Positions 1 to 8,568 of a stretch of 64,000 nucleotides of DNA are shown here, one piece after another. A program made the position numbers and the translations under genes. Position 1 is the stretch's first letter; the number at the start of each line of letters is the position of its first letter. Source of the DNA: Diplonema papillatum. Lineage: Eukaryota > Euglenozoa > Diplonemea > Diplonemida > Diplonemidae. The stretch is taken from positions 1 to 64,000 of the forward strand of contig JAPJBO010001031.1 of the NCBI GenBank assembly GCA_030068145.1, read 5' to 3'. The notes under the pieces were generated by a model that was not told where the DNA came from, did no database searches, and saw nothing but the letters and a program-made list of their open reading frames with translations.

Positions 1-1549
1 TTTTTTTTTTGGAGCGCGGGACACTGTACTTGCCTTGTTGGTACAGCGGGGCTGCCGGTATCCGGTTGCTTCCGGAGCGGTAGTCCAAAGAAATGCTTCT
101 TCAGCACACAGTGAACGCCACCTCACTGCGACCTGGGCTGGCCTGCATCTGAGTGCAGGTCCGACCAGGTAAAAAAACCCGCGATGCAGTGACTCTTCCC
201 CCTGCATCAGGGTGGATTCGCTTCGTCCGGTCGCGCCCCACCAGATGCAATTACGATCCTCGCCACCCCTTGGGCTATAGAAAAGCTCAAGCGGTGGAAG
301 AGGTCCTGGCAGGCGGCCGAAGCGGTCCGGTCTTCACGGAGGGCGTTCGCGCGGGCGATGTGCCGCAGCTCCGTGATTGCTCCTGGGCACCAGGCCCCGA
401 ACGTGTCTACAACTAGCGGCACCGCTCGCCACTCCCGCGGGTCCGGCTCATTTGCGATGATCCTGTTGTAGACACGCTCCTTGACGGCAACAGCATACGC
501 GGCTGCTGCGCCCCCTGGCTCCGCTGCGGCCCTGGTCGCGTAGTGGGGCTGCGAGAGCTGTAGGGGGTATGTGACTGCGACGTCAAGTAGGACGGTGGTG
601 CCGTCCCGGACGTAGCTGATGTCCGGGCGCTTGCGCCGCGTGTTCGCGAACACGGCTCGCTCGATCGAGGGGCCCAGCAGCCCTCGACGTGCGAAGTCGG
701 CGACAATGTCCCGAAGCGCGTTGTGCAGGCGCGTCCGGCGGCCGCTGCCGAAACACGTTTGGGCGTGCGAGCCGATGACGTCGGTCGCCCCGTGCCCGCA
801 GAGGCGGCACTCCCCTGGCGCGGCCGCAATTGGCAGCCCCAGCCGAAGGCGTACTGCCACCGCCAGTTCGGCCGAGGACAACCACATCCCGGTATCCGCT
901 TCCGGGTTGCCGTACAGCCACGCCGAGGCGTGCTTGCCGGAGCTGCTTTGGATCCTCGCCCGGATCCGGTCTTGCGCCTGGGACAGGGCCGCTCCCTGCA
1001 GTTGGCTCGAGCGGGCGAGCTCCTCCGTTAGCAGGTCGAGGAGGTTCTTCCGCTTCTCGGTGGCCAAGGCGGACGACCACACCTTCTGTCCTCGCCCCTC
1101 GTACTGGGTCCGCGCCTGCATGACGTCCTGGATCTTCTCCAGGACGGACTCATACGTTGCAAGGCGCGGGTCCGCGAGGGACGCTTGGACGGTGTCGTCC
1201 TGCTGCCACGTGAGGCGTGGCCCCAGGGCCTCGGACACGAGGGCGGGGAGATGCGTCCCCCCATCTAGTGCCGCCGCGATGTGCGCAATCCCTGTCACGT
1301 CTGCGCAGCTGTGGAGGCCGAGGCCACCCATCCTGACCGGGAGGGACGCTTGTGTCCACGCCGCCTCGTCGGTCTGTATCCCGGTGATAGTCGCGAGACA
1401 GGACTGGGTGGCCCGGTCGACTCCCGCGAAGTCGAAGACGGACCCCGTCGCGCGCATGAGATGTACTACGCCGACGAAGCCCGCACAGAACTTCGTTAGC
1501 GTGAGCGCCACGTGCGCGTCGGGCAGGGACGCTATCATCCTCAGCTTCC
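1..1549 (-). mobile_element. R1: 5'-truncated R-family LINE (restriction-like endonuclease type)
   Basis: Bases 1-10 are the T-run of a minus-strand poly(A) tail cut by the window edge. Bases 11-1549 match R2 at 8373-9911 at a constant offset of 8362, with identical translations wherever I compared them. Only the 3' part of the element is present: the end of the RT region, the CCHC knuckle, the endonuclease and the 3'UTR. The 5' end at 1549 is followed by about 15 unrelated bases and then a 60-bp duplicate of the element's own interior. The copy is too young to have accumulated visible damage beyond truncation. Confidence 0.9.
207..1549 (-). pseudogene. C-terminal fragment of R-family pol (RT tail, CCHC, restriction-like endonuclease)
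   Basis: The reading frame encodes the post-RT region, starting at KLRMIASLPD. It continues to a CX2CX10HX3C knuckle (CRLCG, then HAQTC) and a PD-(D/E)XK-like nuclease with RRTRLHNALRD, RPDISYVRDG and LLDVAVTYP. The RT active site is missing, so the copy cannot move on its own. The frame stays open upstream through the duplicated segment and into the neighbouring tail, up to about 1739; that extension is a chance fusion, not protein. The true gene is seen in R2. Confidence 0.85.
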
Positions 1550-1564
1550 GGGTTTGCGGGTTTG

Positions 1565-1624
1565 CGGCGACAATGTCCCGAAGCGCGTTGTGCAGGCGCG
1601 TCCGGCGGCCGCTGCCGAAACACG
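1565..1624. repeat. 60-bp duplicate of the R1 interior at its 5' junction
   Basis: This stretch repeats about 698-757 of the same element (the RRTRLHNALRD coding region) in the same orientation. It sits between 15 bases of filler (1550-1564) and the T-run of the next element. A duplication plus filler at a LINE 5' end suggests template switching during first-strand synthesis, or the remnant of another R copy. Confidence 0.8.
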
Positions 1625-1823
1625 TTTTTTTTTTTTTTTTTTGGAGCGCGGGACACTGTACAAGCCATGTTGGTACAGCGGGGCTACCGGTATCCGGTTG
1701 CTTCCGGAGCGGGAGCCCAAAAAAATGCTTCTTCAGCACACAGTGAACGCCAGTCTCACTGCGACCTGGGCTGGCCTGCTAGCGAGCAGGTCCGACCAGG
1801 TAAAAAAACCCGCGATGCAGTGA

Positions 1824-1831
1824 CACTACCC
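1824..1831. repeat. Target-site duplication, left copy (CACTACCC)
   Basis: This equals 2903-2910. The uninterrupted form of the site is present in the R3 and R5 3'UTRs, so this is a true target duplication. Confidence 0.8.
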
Positions 1832-2902
1832 CAAAGATGGTATAATACAAGGGTCAAATAATTAAATACAAATTCAATAATAAAATACAATAAAATACAA
1901 TAAAATACAATTAAATACAATTAAATACAGAATAAAATACAGACCCTGTAGGCTACAGTGCAGCTGCCTTGTGGTTGATGTTTTTGACATGTCTTTGTGT
2001 GTGTGACTCTAAATGATCCCTGATTCTCGACTACATCTACGACTTTTTCCTTGGCTTCAGCCTGCTTTTCCTCGCGCTTCTTAGTTTCCTCGGCAGCTTT
2101 GTTTTTCCGGTCGATATCGGCAACTAACTCGTCAAGACCTGCCCATATTTGTGGTGGCGTGGACTCTCGCCAAGAAGGCGCTTTTCACCCCATGAAGCTG
2201 AACACCCTCTCTGCGTCACGGAATTCTGAATTCGTGCACCCAGTGTCACACTTCGGAGTCCACGTTCACTTATGTGGGGAGTTGTAGAGTACGGGAGGAA
2301 CCGGAAATCTCCGGAAAGATGGTACCCGCATTCCAACTCGTCTCGGGAAAGGTCAGTCGACGACCTTATGCAGGTGGGTGGAGGCCCACCCCAGAAGGTG
2401 GACTTGCGTTATCTCTCTGTCCCAGTCGCCATAGCAACGTTATCCTCGCCCAAGCATCATCCTGCAACCCTGCTTTCAGGATGGCCATCGTGCCTCTCAT
2501 TTTGGTTATCAACCTTACTCCTCGCTCGAATTGCCGTCTTCGACCTTCACTGCCCCTGGTCCTGGTGGTTAGGACTACTTTCGTGACAACCTCTTCGTGC
2601 CACCTCTCTTCGTCACTGGTACCTTATCTTGCACCTCTGCCCGCCGCGGAGTGCACGTCTCTGTCTTCGATGATGGCGAGTCCTTACGCCGCAAAGGAAA
2701 TACCCTCGAATTTCTCCGAAATTCCCCGATATTTTCGTCTGGACGAGGTGGATACAGGCAAAATAAAGACATGTCAACTACAGGCAAATGGGATTCCAAA
2801 TACAGACTTGTATTAAATACAAATTCTCCAGAATAAAATACAATAAAATACAATAAAATACAACGAATAAAATACAAGTGTATTTTATTATTGCCATCCT
2901 TG
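1832..2902. mobile_element. Non-autonomous hAT-like DNA transposon (about 1.07 kb)
   Basis: The insert is flanked by CACTACCC at 1824-1831 and 2903-2910. Removing it and one repeat restores the exact R-family sequence seen in R3. The ends are imperfect inverted repeats, CAAAGATGG on the left and the complement of CAAGGATGG on the right. An 8-bp target duplication with ends starting CA is typical of the hAT superfamily. Both subterminal regions carry direct repeats of ATAAAATACA (about 1866-1945 and 2815-2880). No transposase is encoded. The base next to the duplication is ambiguous, so a 9-bp duplication cannot be ruled out. Confidence 0.75.
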
Positions 2903-2910
2903 CACTACCC
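2903..2910. repeat. Target-site duplication, right copy (CACTACCC)
   Basis: Partner of 1824-1831; the R4 fragment resumes immediately afterwards. Confidence 0.8.
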
Positions 2911-2944
2911 CCTGCAACAGGGTGGACCGCTTCGTCCGGTCGCG

Positions 2945-3232
2945 TTTTTTCGGGTTTTTTTTTTTTTTTTTTTTTAGTTCGGGCCACCAGGGCACCTTAC
3001 TCCACTCCTCTGAGGTCCCCTGATGGGGATGGTTGGGAGACCATACAATCAAGTATGGAAGCCATCCTTTACTGCGGAGCAATTTCCGCTAGCAGTACAA
3101 GTACTGTGTGAACTAGAGCTTTCATCTGGGAGTTCATCCCCAAACGCCTGGAGAAGTTGGCCAGCCAGGGAATCGAACCAGCGACCCTCAGGTTATCAAT
3201 CTGGCGCCCTGACCGCTATACCAGGTGTGCCC
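2945..3232 (-). mobile_element. SINE1: tRNA-derived SINE
   Basis: On the minus strand this starts with a tRNA-like head, GGGCACACCTGGTATAGCGG, and has a perfect Pol III B box. A body of about 180 bp follows, ending in an A-run (plus-strand T-runs at 2945-2950 and 2955-2975, split by CGGG). SINE2 at 50139-50394 is a diverged copy with the same head and body. The anticodon-loop position reads GAT here and GTT in SINE2. Its 5' end abuts the 5' end of LINE fragment M, head to head. I could not match its 3' end to a LINE in the window. Confidence 0.85.
3169..3223 (-). promoter_or_regulatory. Internal Pol III promoter of SINE1 (A and B boxes)
   Basis: On the minus strand the A box TGGTATAGCGGT is at 3212-3223 and the B box GGTTCGATTCC, a perfect consensus match, is at 3169-3179. 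The spacing of about 33 bp is normal for a tRNA promoter. Confidence 0.85.
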
Positions 3233-4636
3233 TCGCGGCGGTCAAAAAAAAACAAGCACGACACGATCGCCGTCAAATACGGACTCCTGAAGAGGCGCGC
3301 GCGGACGGAAGACGTCGACAGGCAGACCCGCAAGGCGAACCCGTTCGCGCCGTGGGAGCCACGGTGCCCCAAAGTGCACATCTCGGCAACACTGAGGAAG
3401 AAGTCGGAGGACGTGGAGGCGAACAGAAGGGTAGTGGAACGTGTGTTAGCCGCCCTGCCGACGCCGCTCTTGGTAACCTGGACCGATGGCTCTGTTGTTG
3501 AGGAAACCACAATGGAACCGGCGCTAACAGTCCTCAACGGCACAACGGAACCGACACCCACGGAGACGAAATGGGGAGGAGCCGGGTTTGCCATCGAATC
3601 CGGAGAGAATTGGTCGATACGGAGAAGCGCGCAAGACGATCTTCCCTGGTGGGCGACCAACAGCGGTCCGGCCGGCAAGTGGGCGACAAGCTACCGGGCG
3701 GAACAGGTGGCGATGCAGAGAGCCCTGCGCGTCCTCGTGGGCAGTCTGAGCAGGAGGAACGACAAAACCCTGTGGATACTGACTGACTCGAGCTCGCTCC
3801 TCCAGGACCTCGACCATGGACCACATCGCCAAGTCGACCCAGCCAACATCGAGATCTGGCAGCTGCTGGGCAAGCTCGCCGATCGTGGGTACACCATCCA
3901 CCTCCAGTTCGTCTACAGCCACTGTGGACTGGCCGGGAACGACGAAGCGGATACCCGGGCGAAGACCGGCGCCAGCTCGCCAGGAGAAAGGGGACCCCGT
4001 CCCCCGCTCACGCGATCGACGGCGGCGGCCAGGCACAAGAGCTATGTGCAGAAGAGGTGGTCGGCAGGCGTGCTGAAGGCCCACCCGGAGTTGGGCTCCC
4101 ACTACGACGGGAAACTCGCACACGCGCAGATCGTCAACGGGAGGAAACTCCCGAAAATCGATCACCTCACGCGACGGGCCGAGCGTGAGATCAGGCAGAT
4201 CCGCACGGGCCAGCACCGCCTCCTTCGCAATTGGTGCCGGGAGGACTACGACGCGTTAGCGAAGTCCGAACGGAGCTCGAATCGTCCCTGCCCGCATTGC
4301 GGAGAGGTAGCCGAGTGCCCGGTCTCGCACCTTTTCTTGGACTGCGGCCATGAGGGGACGCAAGGGAAGCGTGACCTGATGTGGGAAGTGGCCTCCCCGT
4401 TACGGCGGGAGGGTGGCCAACCGGTGTGGATACCGAGACACGAACAGCTGTGGAGATTGCTGTTCGAACACCCGGAGACGGCACTCGAGTACCTGCAAGG
4501 GACCGGACTGCTGGAGGAGTACCGGATACTCGTGCCGACCACACCCGACGAACAGCCCACCGAATCCCGCCCATCCGCCACGAGAACCGCGACACAAACA
4601 CGCGAACTCGAGGCCAGCGGATTTGCACGCCCGTAA
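3233..4636 (+). pseudogene. M: 3' half of a LINE ORF2 (RNase H, CCHC)
   Basis: This is an uninterrupted frame of about 460 codons from roughly 3250 to a stop at 4636, with endonuclease and RT missing. RNase H residues are in order: WTDGS near 3480, SYRAEQ near 3690, LTDSSS near 3780 and SHCGLAGNDEAD near 3918. A CX2C...HX4C knuckle (CPHCG...HLFLDC) lies near 4288-4345. A conserved tail motif, ETALEYLQGTGLL, follows. The frame opens further upstream only by reading SINE1 antisense. The fragment is an E/L-lineage LINE, 5'-truncated, joined head to head to SINE1. Confidence 0.85.
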
Positions 4637-5375
4637 TCGGACTCGGCCCCGACTCAACCACCGCATACCGGGCCCCGCCTCGTCCGTCGGAGGGACAACC
4701 CCCCCGGCCCACGAGAGCGCGTCCGAGGAACAGTCACGACCGTGACCGCGAGACGGCCGACCCCCGACGTCGAAGCAACCTCGAAGAGCGACGAAACGAA
4801 GGCAAAGCGAAGCGAAGTACAAATGGAGAACGAGAGTAGGAAGCTAGAGAATTCTACTCCGGCACCTTGCACTTGACACTTTGAACCAAGAAAGTAGAAA
4901 GAGGAGCAGAGGCATTACTAGCGAAAAGCGAATTGATTTGCCCAGTACGTATAGGTGCCTCAAGCATCGCAAGCAAAACTGAGGTCCGATGCTCACCCGA
5001 GAAGGTACGGCTCGGAGGAGACAGCATTGAAACATGAAAAGCTGCGCGCCCTGACCACGCCCTCGGACTTGGAGTAGGACCTCAAACTTTTACGTGAACC
5101 GAAAACCGTTAACAGAAAGAGAACCAATTTACGTAAACCGAAAACCATTACCAGAAAGCGAACCCAATAACGAGAACCAAGAACCGAAGCCAGAAGGAAA
5201 AACAATTAACGTGAAACAAAAAACCGATAAACGAACAAGTAGTAGTCATCACTCCATCACAAACAACACAACGGAGTAAATGGTGGCACAAAGAACCACT
5301 GTACGCTTGCCCGTTAGAGACCGTCTTGCCTCGTCTTGCCCGGGCTTCGTTCCGCCCTACAGAACAGAACAGAAT
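4637..5375 (+). other. 3'UTR of M and unassigned sequence, no gene
   Basis: This is non-coding sequence after the M stop, probably its 3'UTR. It holds two 39-bp direct repeats (5092-5130 and 5131-5169; core CCGAAAACC). No poly(A) run marks the end of M, so the M/N boundary near 5280-5375 is uncertain. Confidence 0.55.
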
Positions 5376-6154
5376 TTTGCGCGGCAACGAGGTAACTGAC
5401 AGCCTCGCGAAACGTGCGGCCTTCCACCATTTCAGAGAGGTGACGAGAGGCAACGCACCCGGGGAGCCCCCGTTAGCGGCAGAAGATGCAGTCACACGGT
5501 ATAAAGCGTTTACGACCCTCGCCTCAACCGAGCCGATGGCACGCGCGGCGTTCATCAGGGCTGAGCGACACCGCGTCTCAATGCCATACGCCAGGATTGT
5601 AGACGGGCGAAGCGTCAAGCGCCATTGCCACCTTACGGTGCGGGCGGAGCGGGAGATCCGGCAGATCCGGACCGGACACCACCCGCTCGTAATGACGATG
5701 TACGCTGCAGATTATGCGGACCTGGATATGCTTGAGAGGAGGCGGGCCTATCGGAGCTGCGCGTTCTGCAAAAGCTACCACCCGAACGTCCTGGAGCATA
5801 TGTTCATCGGATGTGTCGAAGCCTCGAGCCAAGCTCACCGCATGAGTTTGTGGACTAAAGTGGCCAGAGGAAAAGGGCCCGAACCGGCGGCACGCCTCCC
5901 GTCGGGCGCAACAAACGCCGACAAGCTATGGCACGTCCTGTTCAAGCACCCTGAAATGGCGCTTGAGTACTTGCAGGACACGGGGCTGATACCCCGTTTC
6001 GCCGTGGTAAAGTCCGGCCACGGGGAATCGCTGCCCACAAGCGACTGCATATGCGACGGTAGGTCAGTCTGGAGCTCTCAGACAGTCACCTCGCAGATAA
6101 GTGCACTCGTGAGTGTCGCAGCGAGTAGCCAGCCAGAGGGAGGCGAAGTACTTT
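5376..6154 (+). pseudogene. N: 3' end of another LINE ORF2, broken by a foldback-like element
   Basis: The frame starts in the last RNase H motif (GNEVTDSLAKRAA). It continues through the conserved RAEREIRQIRTGHH segment, a CCHC knuckle (CAFCK...HMFIGC) and MALEYLQDTGL. It is related to but distinct from M and L. The frame then runs into the tandem repeats that begin at 6155, giving a meaningless repetitive peptide. Everything upstream of the last RNase H motif is missing. Confidence 0.8.
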
Positions 6155-6398
6155 CTATTACTATCCCCAAACTTTTATACCATTCTATTACTATCGCAAA
6201 CTTTTATACCATTCTATTACTATCCCCAAACTTTTATACTATTCTATTACTATCCCCAAACTTTTATACCATTCTATTACTATCCCCAAACTTTTATACC
6301 ATTCTATTACTATCCCCAAGTTTTTATACCATTCTATTACTATCCCCAAACTTTTGTACCATTCTATTTCTATCCCCCCCCCAAATTTTTGTACCATT
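6155..6398. repeat. Left 30-bp tandem array (8 units)
   Basis: Units start CTATTACTATCCCC. One unit is 29 bp, and the innermost is expanded by a C-run. The array is inverted relative to 7523-7642. Confidence 0.9.
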
Positions 6399-7522
6399 TG
6401 GTTGGTGTCCCAGCACTTGGCGTCAGTACCGAAAACGTTGAAGCGTTGTCCCACCGCACGAAACAAAGAGGCCCCTTTTTGCTTTGCCGCAAGTTTCTAA
6501 GCAAAGACGAAATCTCAAACTGCCAGCACGGAGTCTAAGTGGTTTCGGTCTCTCGTTTGCGGAGTCGACGACCCCGACATTCTGTTTTGCCCCGACTCCA
6601 CCCTGTGGAGGGAGCTTCCGTGGGAATCCCACTCCAATCCTGTAGTTCCGCAGTTTGACGCTAATCAGGCTCAGATACGAGTCAGTACGCGTGCACGCAG
6701 CACGGTGCTGGATTCTGGAGTCTACGCTATATCGCCGAACAAAAGCCACTACGACTGTGCCCGGCCCAGGGTTCCACCGAAGATTTGGTCGACCGTTCAG
6801 CCACTCCGACGACTCAGACTGGTCGCCGGCCGCTGTGAAATCCACAAATAACGCTAGAAATCATCGGTCAGTTTCTTTGGCCCACCGCAGTCGCGCTCTG
6901 CTGCACAACCCTGCCGCCCGGGCCTGCGAGTCAGCACAAACCCTTCCATGTGGGTTACCGGCTTTGGTAATTCCATTTGAGAGTTCTCGCAGAACAGGTG
7001 TCATCAGGAATGCCAGGATGTCAACTGAGTCGGCAACATCAACTCGCAGAGCTTGGCTACGTTTCGTTTACGGGCAACACGTAGTACATGCTGCGGGAAT
7101 GGTTCCCAGGCTGTCAATGGGACCCAGCCCTGGAAAGCCCGCGGCTCTCGGGGCTGGGGATGGAAAGTGGAAAAACAGTAGAAGTGTCGGGCACCCTGGA
7201 CTTGGTGACTGTTCCTAACACTGTACTAACGTAATTCAGTGACCGACTCACTGGGTGACACCAAAATGGGTTCAAAGTTTGGGAATGGGGTTCAGCTTTG
7301 GGACCGTAATGGGTTCAAGTTTTGACCATACTACAAGCCGGTCTCCTTCATGTTTGGATACCGCGTAATGGTCCACACAATGTGACACATTTACATCATG
7401 AGGCAACTTCACTTCCAAGTCGAATAGAGGCAGACTCGCACAAGGCTTTTGTGACAAGCATGTACTTGTTTTTGTACCGAGGGCTGCCAGCAATGGGTGA
7501 ATTCAGTCTCCAGAGTTTCAAT

Positions 7523-7642
7523 AGTAATAGAATGGTATAAAAGTTTGGGGGTAGTAATAGAATGGTATAAAAGTTTGGGGGTAGTAATAGAATGGAATAA
7601 AAGTTTGGGGGTAGTAATAGAATGGTATAAAAGTTTGGGGGT
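7523..7642. repeat. Right 30-bp tandem array (4 units)
   Basis: Units AGTAATAGAATGGTATAAAA followed by GTTTGGGGGT, in exact 30-bp period. This is the reverse complement of the 6155 array. Confidence 0.9.
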
Positions 7643-7646
7643 AGTA

Positions 7647-8167
7647 TGGGAGGTCACATTTTTACCTTACCGGGGAAAATCCCCGGTGGTGTCAGCCAAA
7701 AGGTCGAAGGTCCCCCCCCCTAGCGTAGCGCCTGAACACGAAACTAAGATTTTCCCCCCCGGTGGTTTTTTTGTTTGAAAACCCACAAAATGTGCATCCA
7801 ACTGTGGCTGACCTAAGTTCTAGTCCCTCCACATGTCCTCCCAGCCTGCGTTCCATCAACTTTTCGTTGGTGGTCCTTCTACATAACACTAAGAGATTGA
7901 ATTGATGATTGTCGCTGCCACTACAATGTTCGAATCTGATTCGACTGACGATCTTTACCGACAGACAATTTAGCAGCCTAAGGGTAAGCTATTCTAACAA
8001 CGACTATCTGGCGATGGTGGCATGAGTCACGGTCGGAGTTCTACTCCATGCACAGGAAGAGTCCGTCCTTCTTCTTTCCTAGTTTGACAAAAGGAACAAA
8101 AGAACGACTTGCCCGTACAAGTAAATGCAGTTCTCGCCCCCTGCATGTCTTCCGTAGTTGCTTACTC
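7647..8167. other. Unassigned sequence, no gene seen
   Basis: There is no long ORF or recognisable element here. A short perfect hairpin (arms CCGGGGA/TCCCCGG) lies near 7670, and C-rich runs at 7711-7762. It may be the rest of N's 3' region or a poorly conserved element. It ends in an A-run at 8168-8178. Confidence 0.4.
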
Positions 8168-8174
8168 AAAAAAA

Positions 8175-8210
<36 letters not shown>
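8168..8210. repeat. A-run/T-run junction (A11, T32)
   Basis: A plus-strand A-run directly abuts a T-run. The T-run is the tail of a minus-strand insert on the right. This is one of seven such junctions in the window. Confidence 0.9.
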
Positions 8211-8211
<1 letters not shown>

Positions 8212-8354
8212 GTAACTGAGGGGAAAAATGCCTTACGCACTGACCACAAGCCGGACCAAACTTGCGAGTGTGGGACTGCCGCTTTTTCTGGCGGGATTTA
8301 CCCACTAAAAAACCTTAACTCAGGATTAGTCGTTTAAGGAGCGGGAATCACCCG
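8211..8354 (-). mobile_element. Short minus-strand retroposed fragment of unknown type
   Basis: These 144 bp lie between two T-runs, as expected for a minus-strand copy with its poly(A) tail at 8179-8210. It has no ORF and no Pol III boxes that I recognise. It is probably a severely 5'-truncated LINE or a SINE fragment. Confidence 0.5.
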
Positions 8355-8568
8355 TTTTTTTTTTTTTTTTTTGGAGCGCGGGACACTGTACTAGCCTTGT
8401 TGGTACAGCGGGGCTGCCGGTATCCGGTTGCTTCCGGAGCGGTAGTCCAAAGAAATGCTTCTTCAGCACACAGTGAACGCCACCTCACTGCGACCTGGGC
8501 TGGCCTGCATCTGAGTGCAGGTCCGACCAGGTAAAAAAACCCGCGATGCAGTGACTCTTCCCCCTGCA

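Larger units (their letters stand above)
1625..2944 (-). mobile_element. R4: short 3' fragment of an R-family LINE, split by a hAT-like insert
   Basis: A T-run at 1625-1642 is followed by the R-family 3' end. The sequence is closer to the R3/R5 subtype than to R2 and includes the terminal stem-loop CTGTAC/GTACAG. It runs to 1831, is interrupted by a 1.07-kb insert, and resumes at 2903-2944, ending in the stretch that encodes the last codons before the 3'UTR in intact copies. Total R sequence is about 230 bp. It has no coding capacity. Confidence 0.85.
6155..7646. mobile_element. Foldback-like element with tandem-repeat inverted ends
   Basis: The left end is eight units of a 30-bp repeat (core ACTATCCCCAAACTTTTATA) at 6155-6398. 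The right end is four units of the reverse complement at 7523-7642, differing from the left consensus at one base. They enclose 1.12 kb (6399-7522) with no ORF that I recognise. Long inverted ends built from short tandem units are the hallmark of foldback elements. I found no clear target duplication. Two opposed microsatellite-like arrays unrelated to transposition are the alternative. Confidence 0.6.

Noticed and set aside
3169-3232. Functional tRNA gene (also at 50330-50394)
   Set aside because: A and B boxes are good, but the anticodon stem is mismatched, the anticodon differs between the copies, and both continue into a SINE body with a poly(A) tail.
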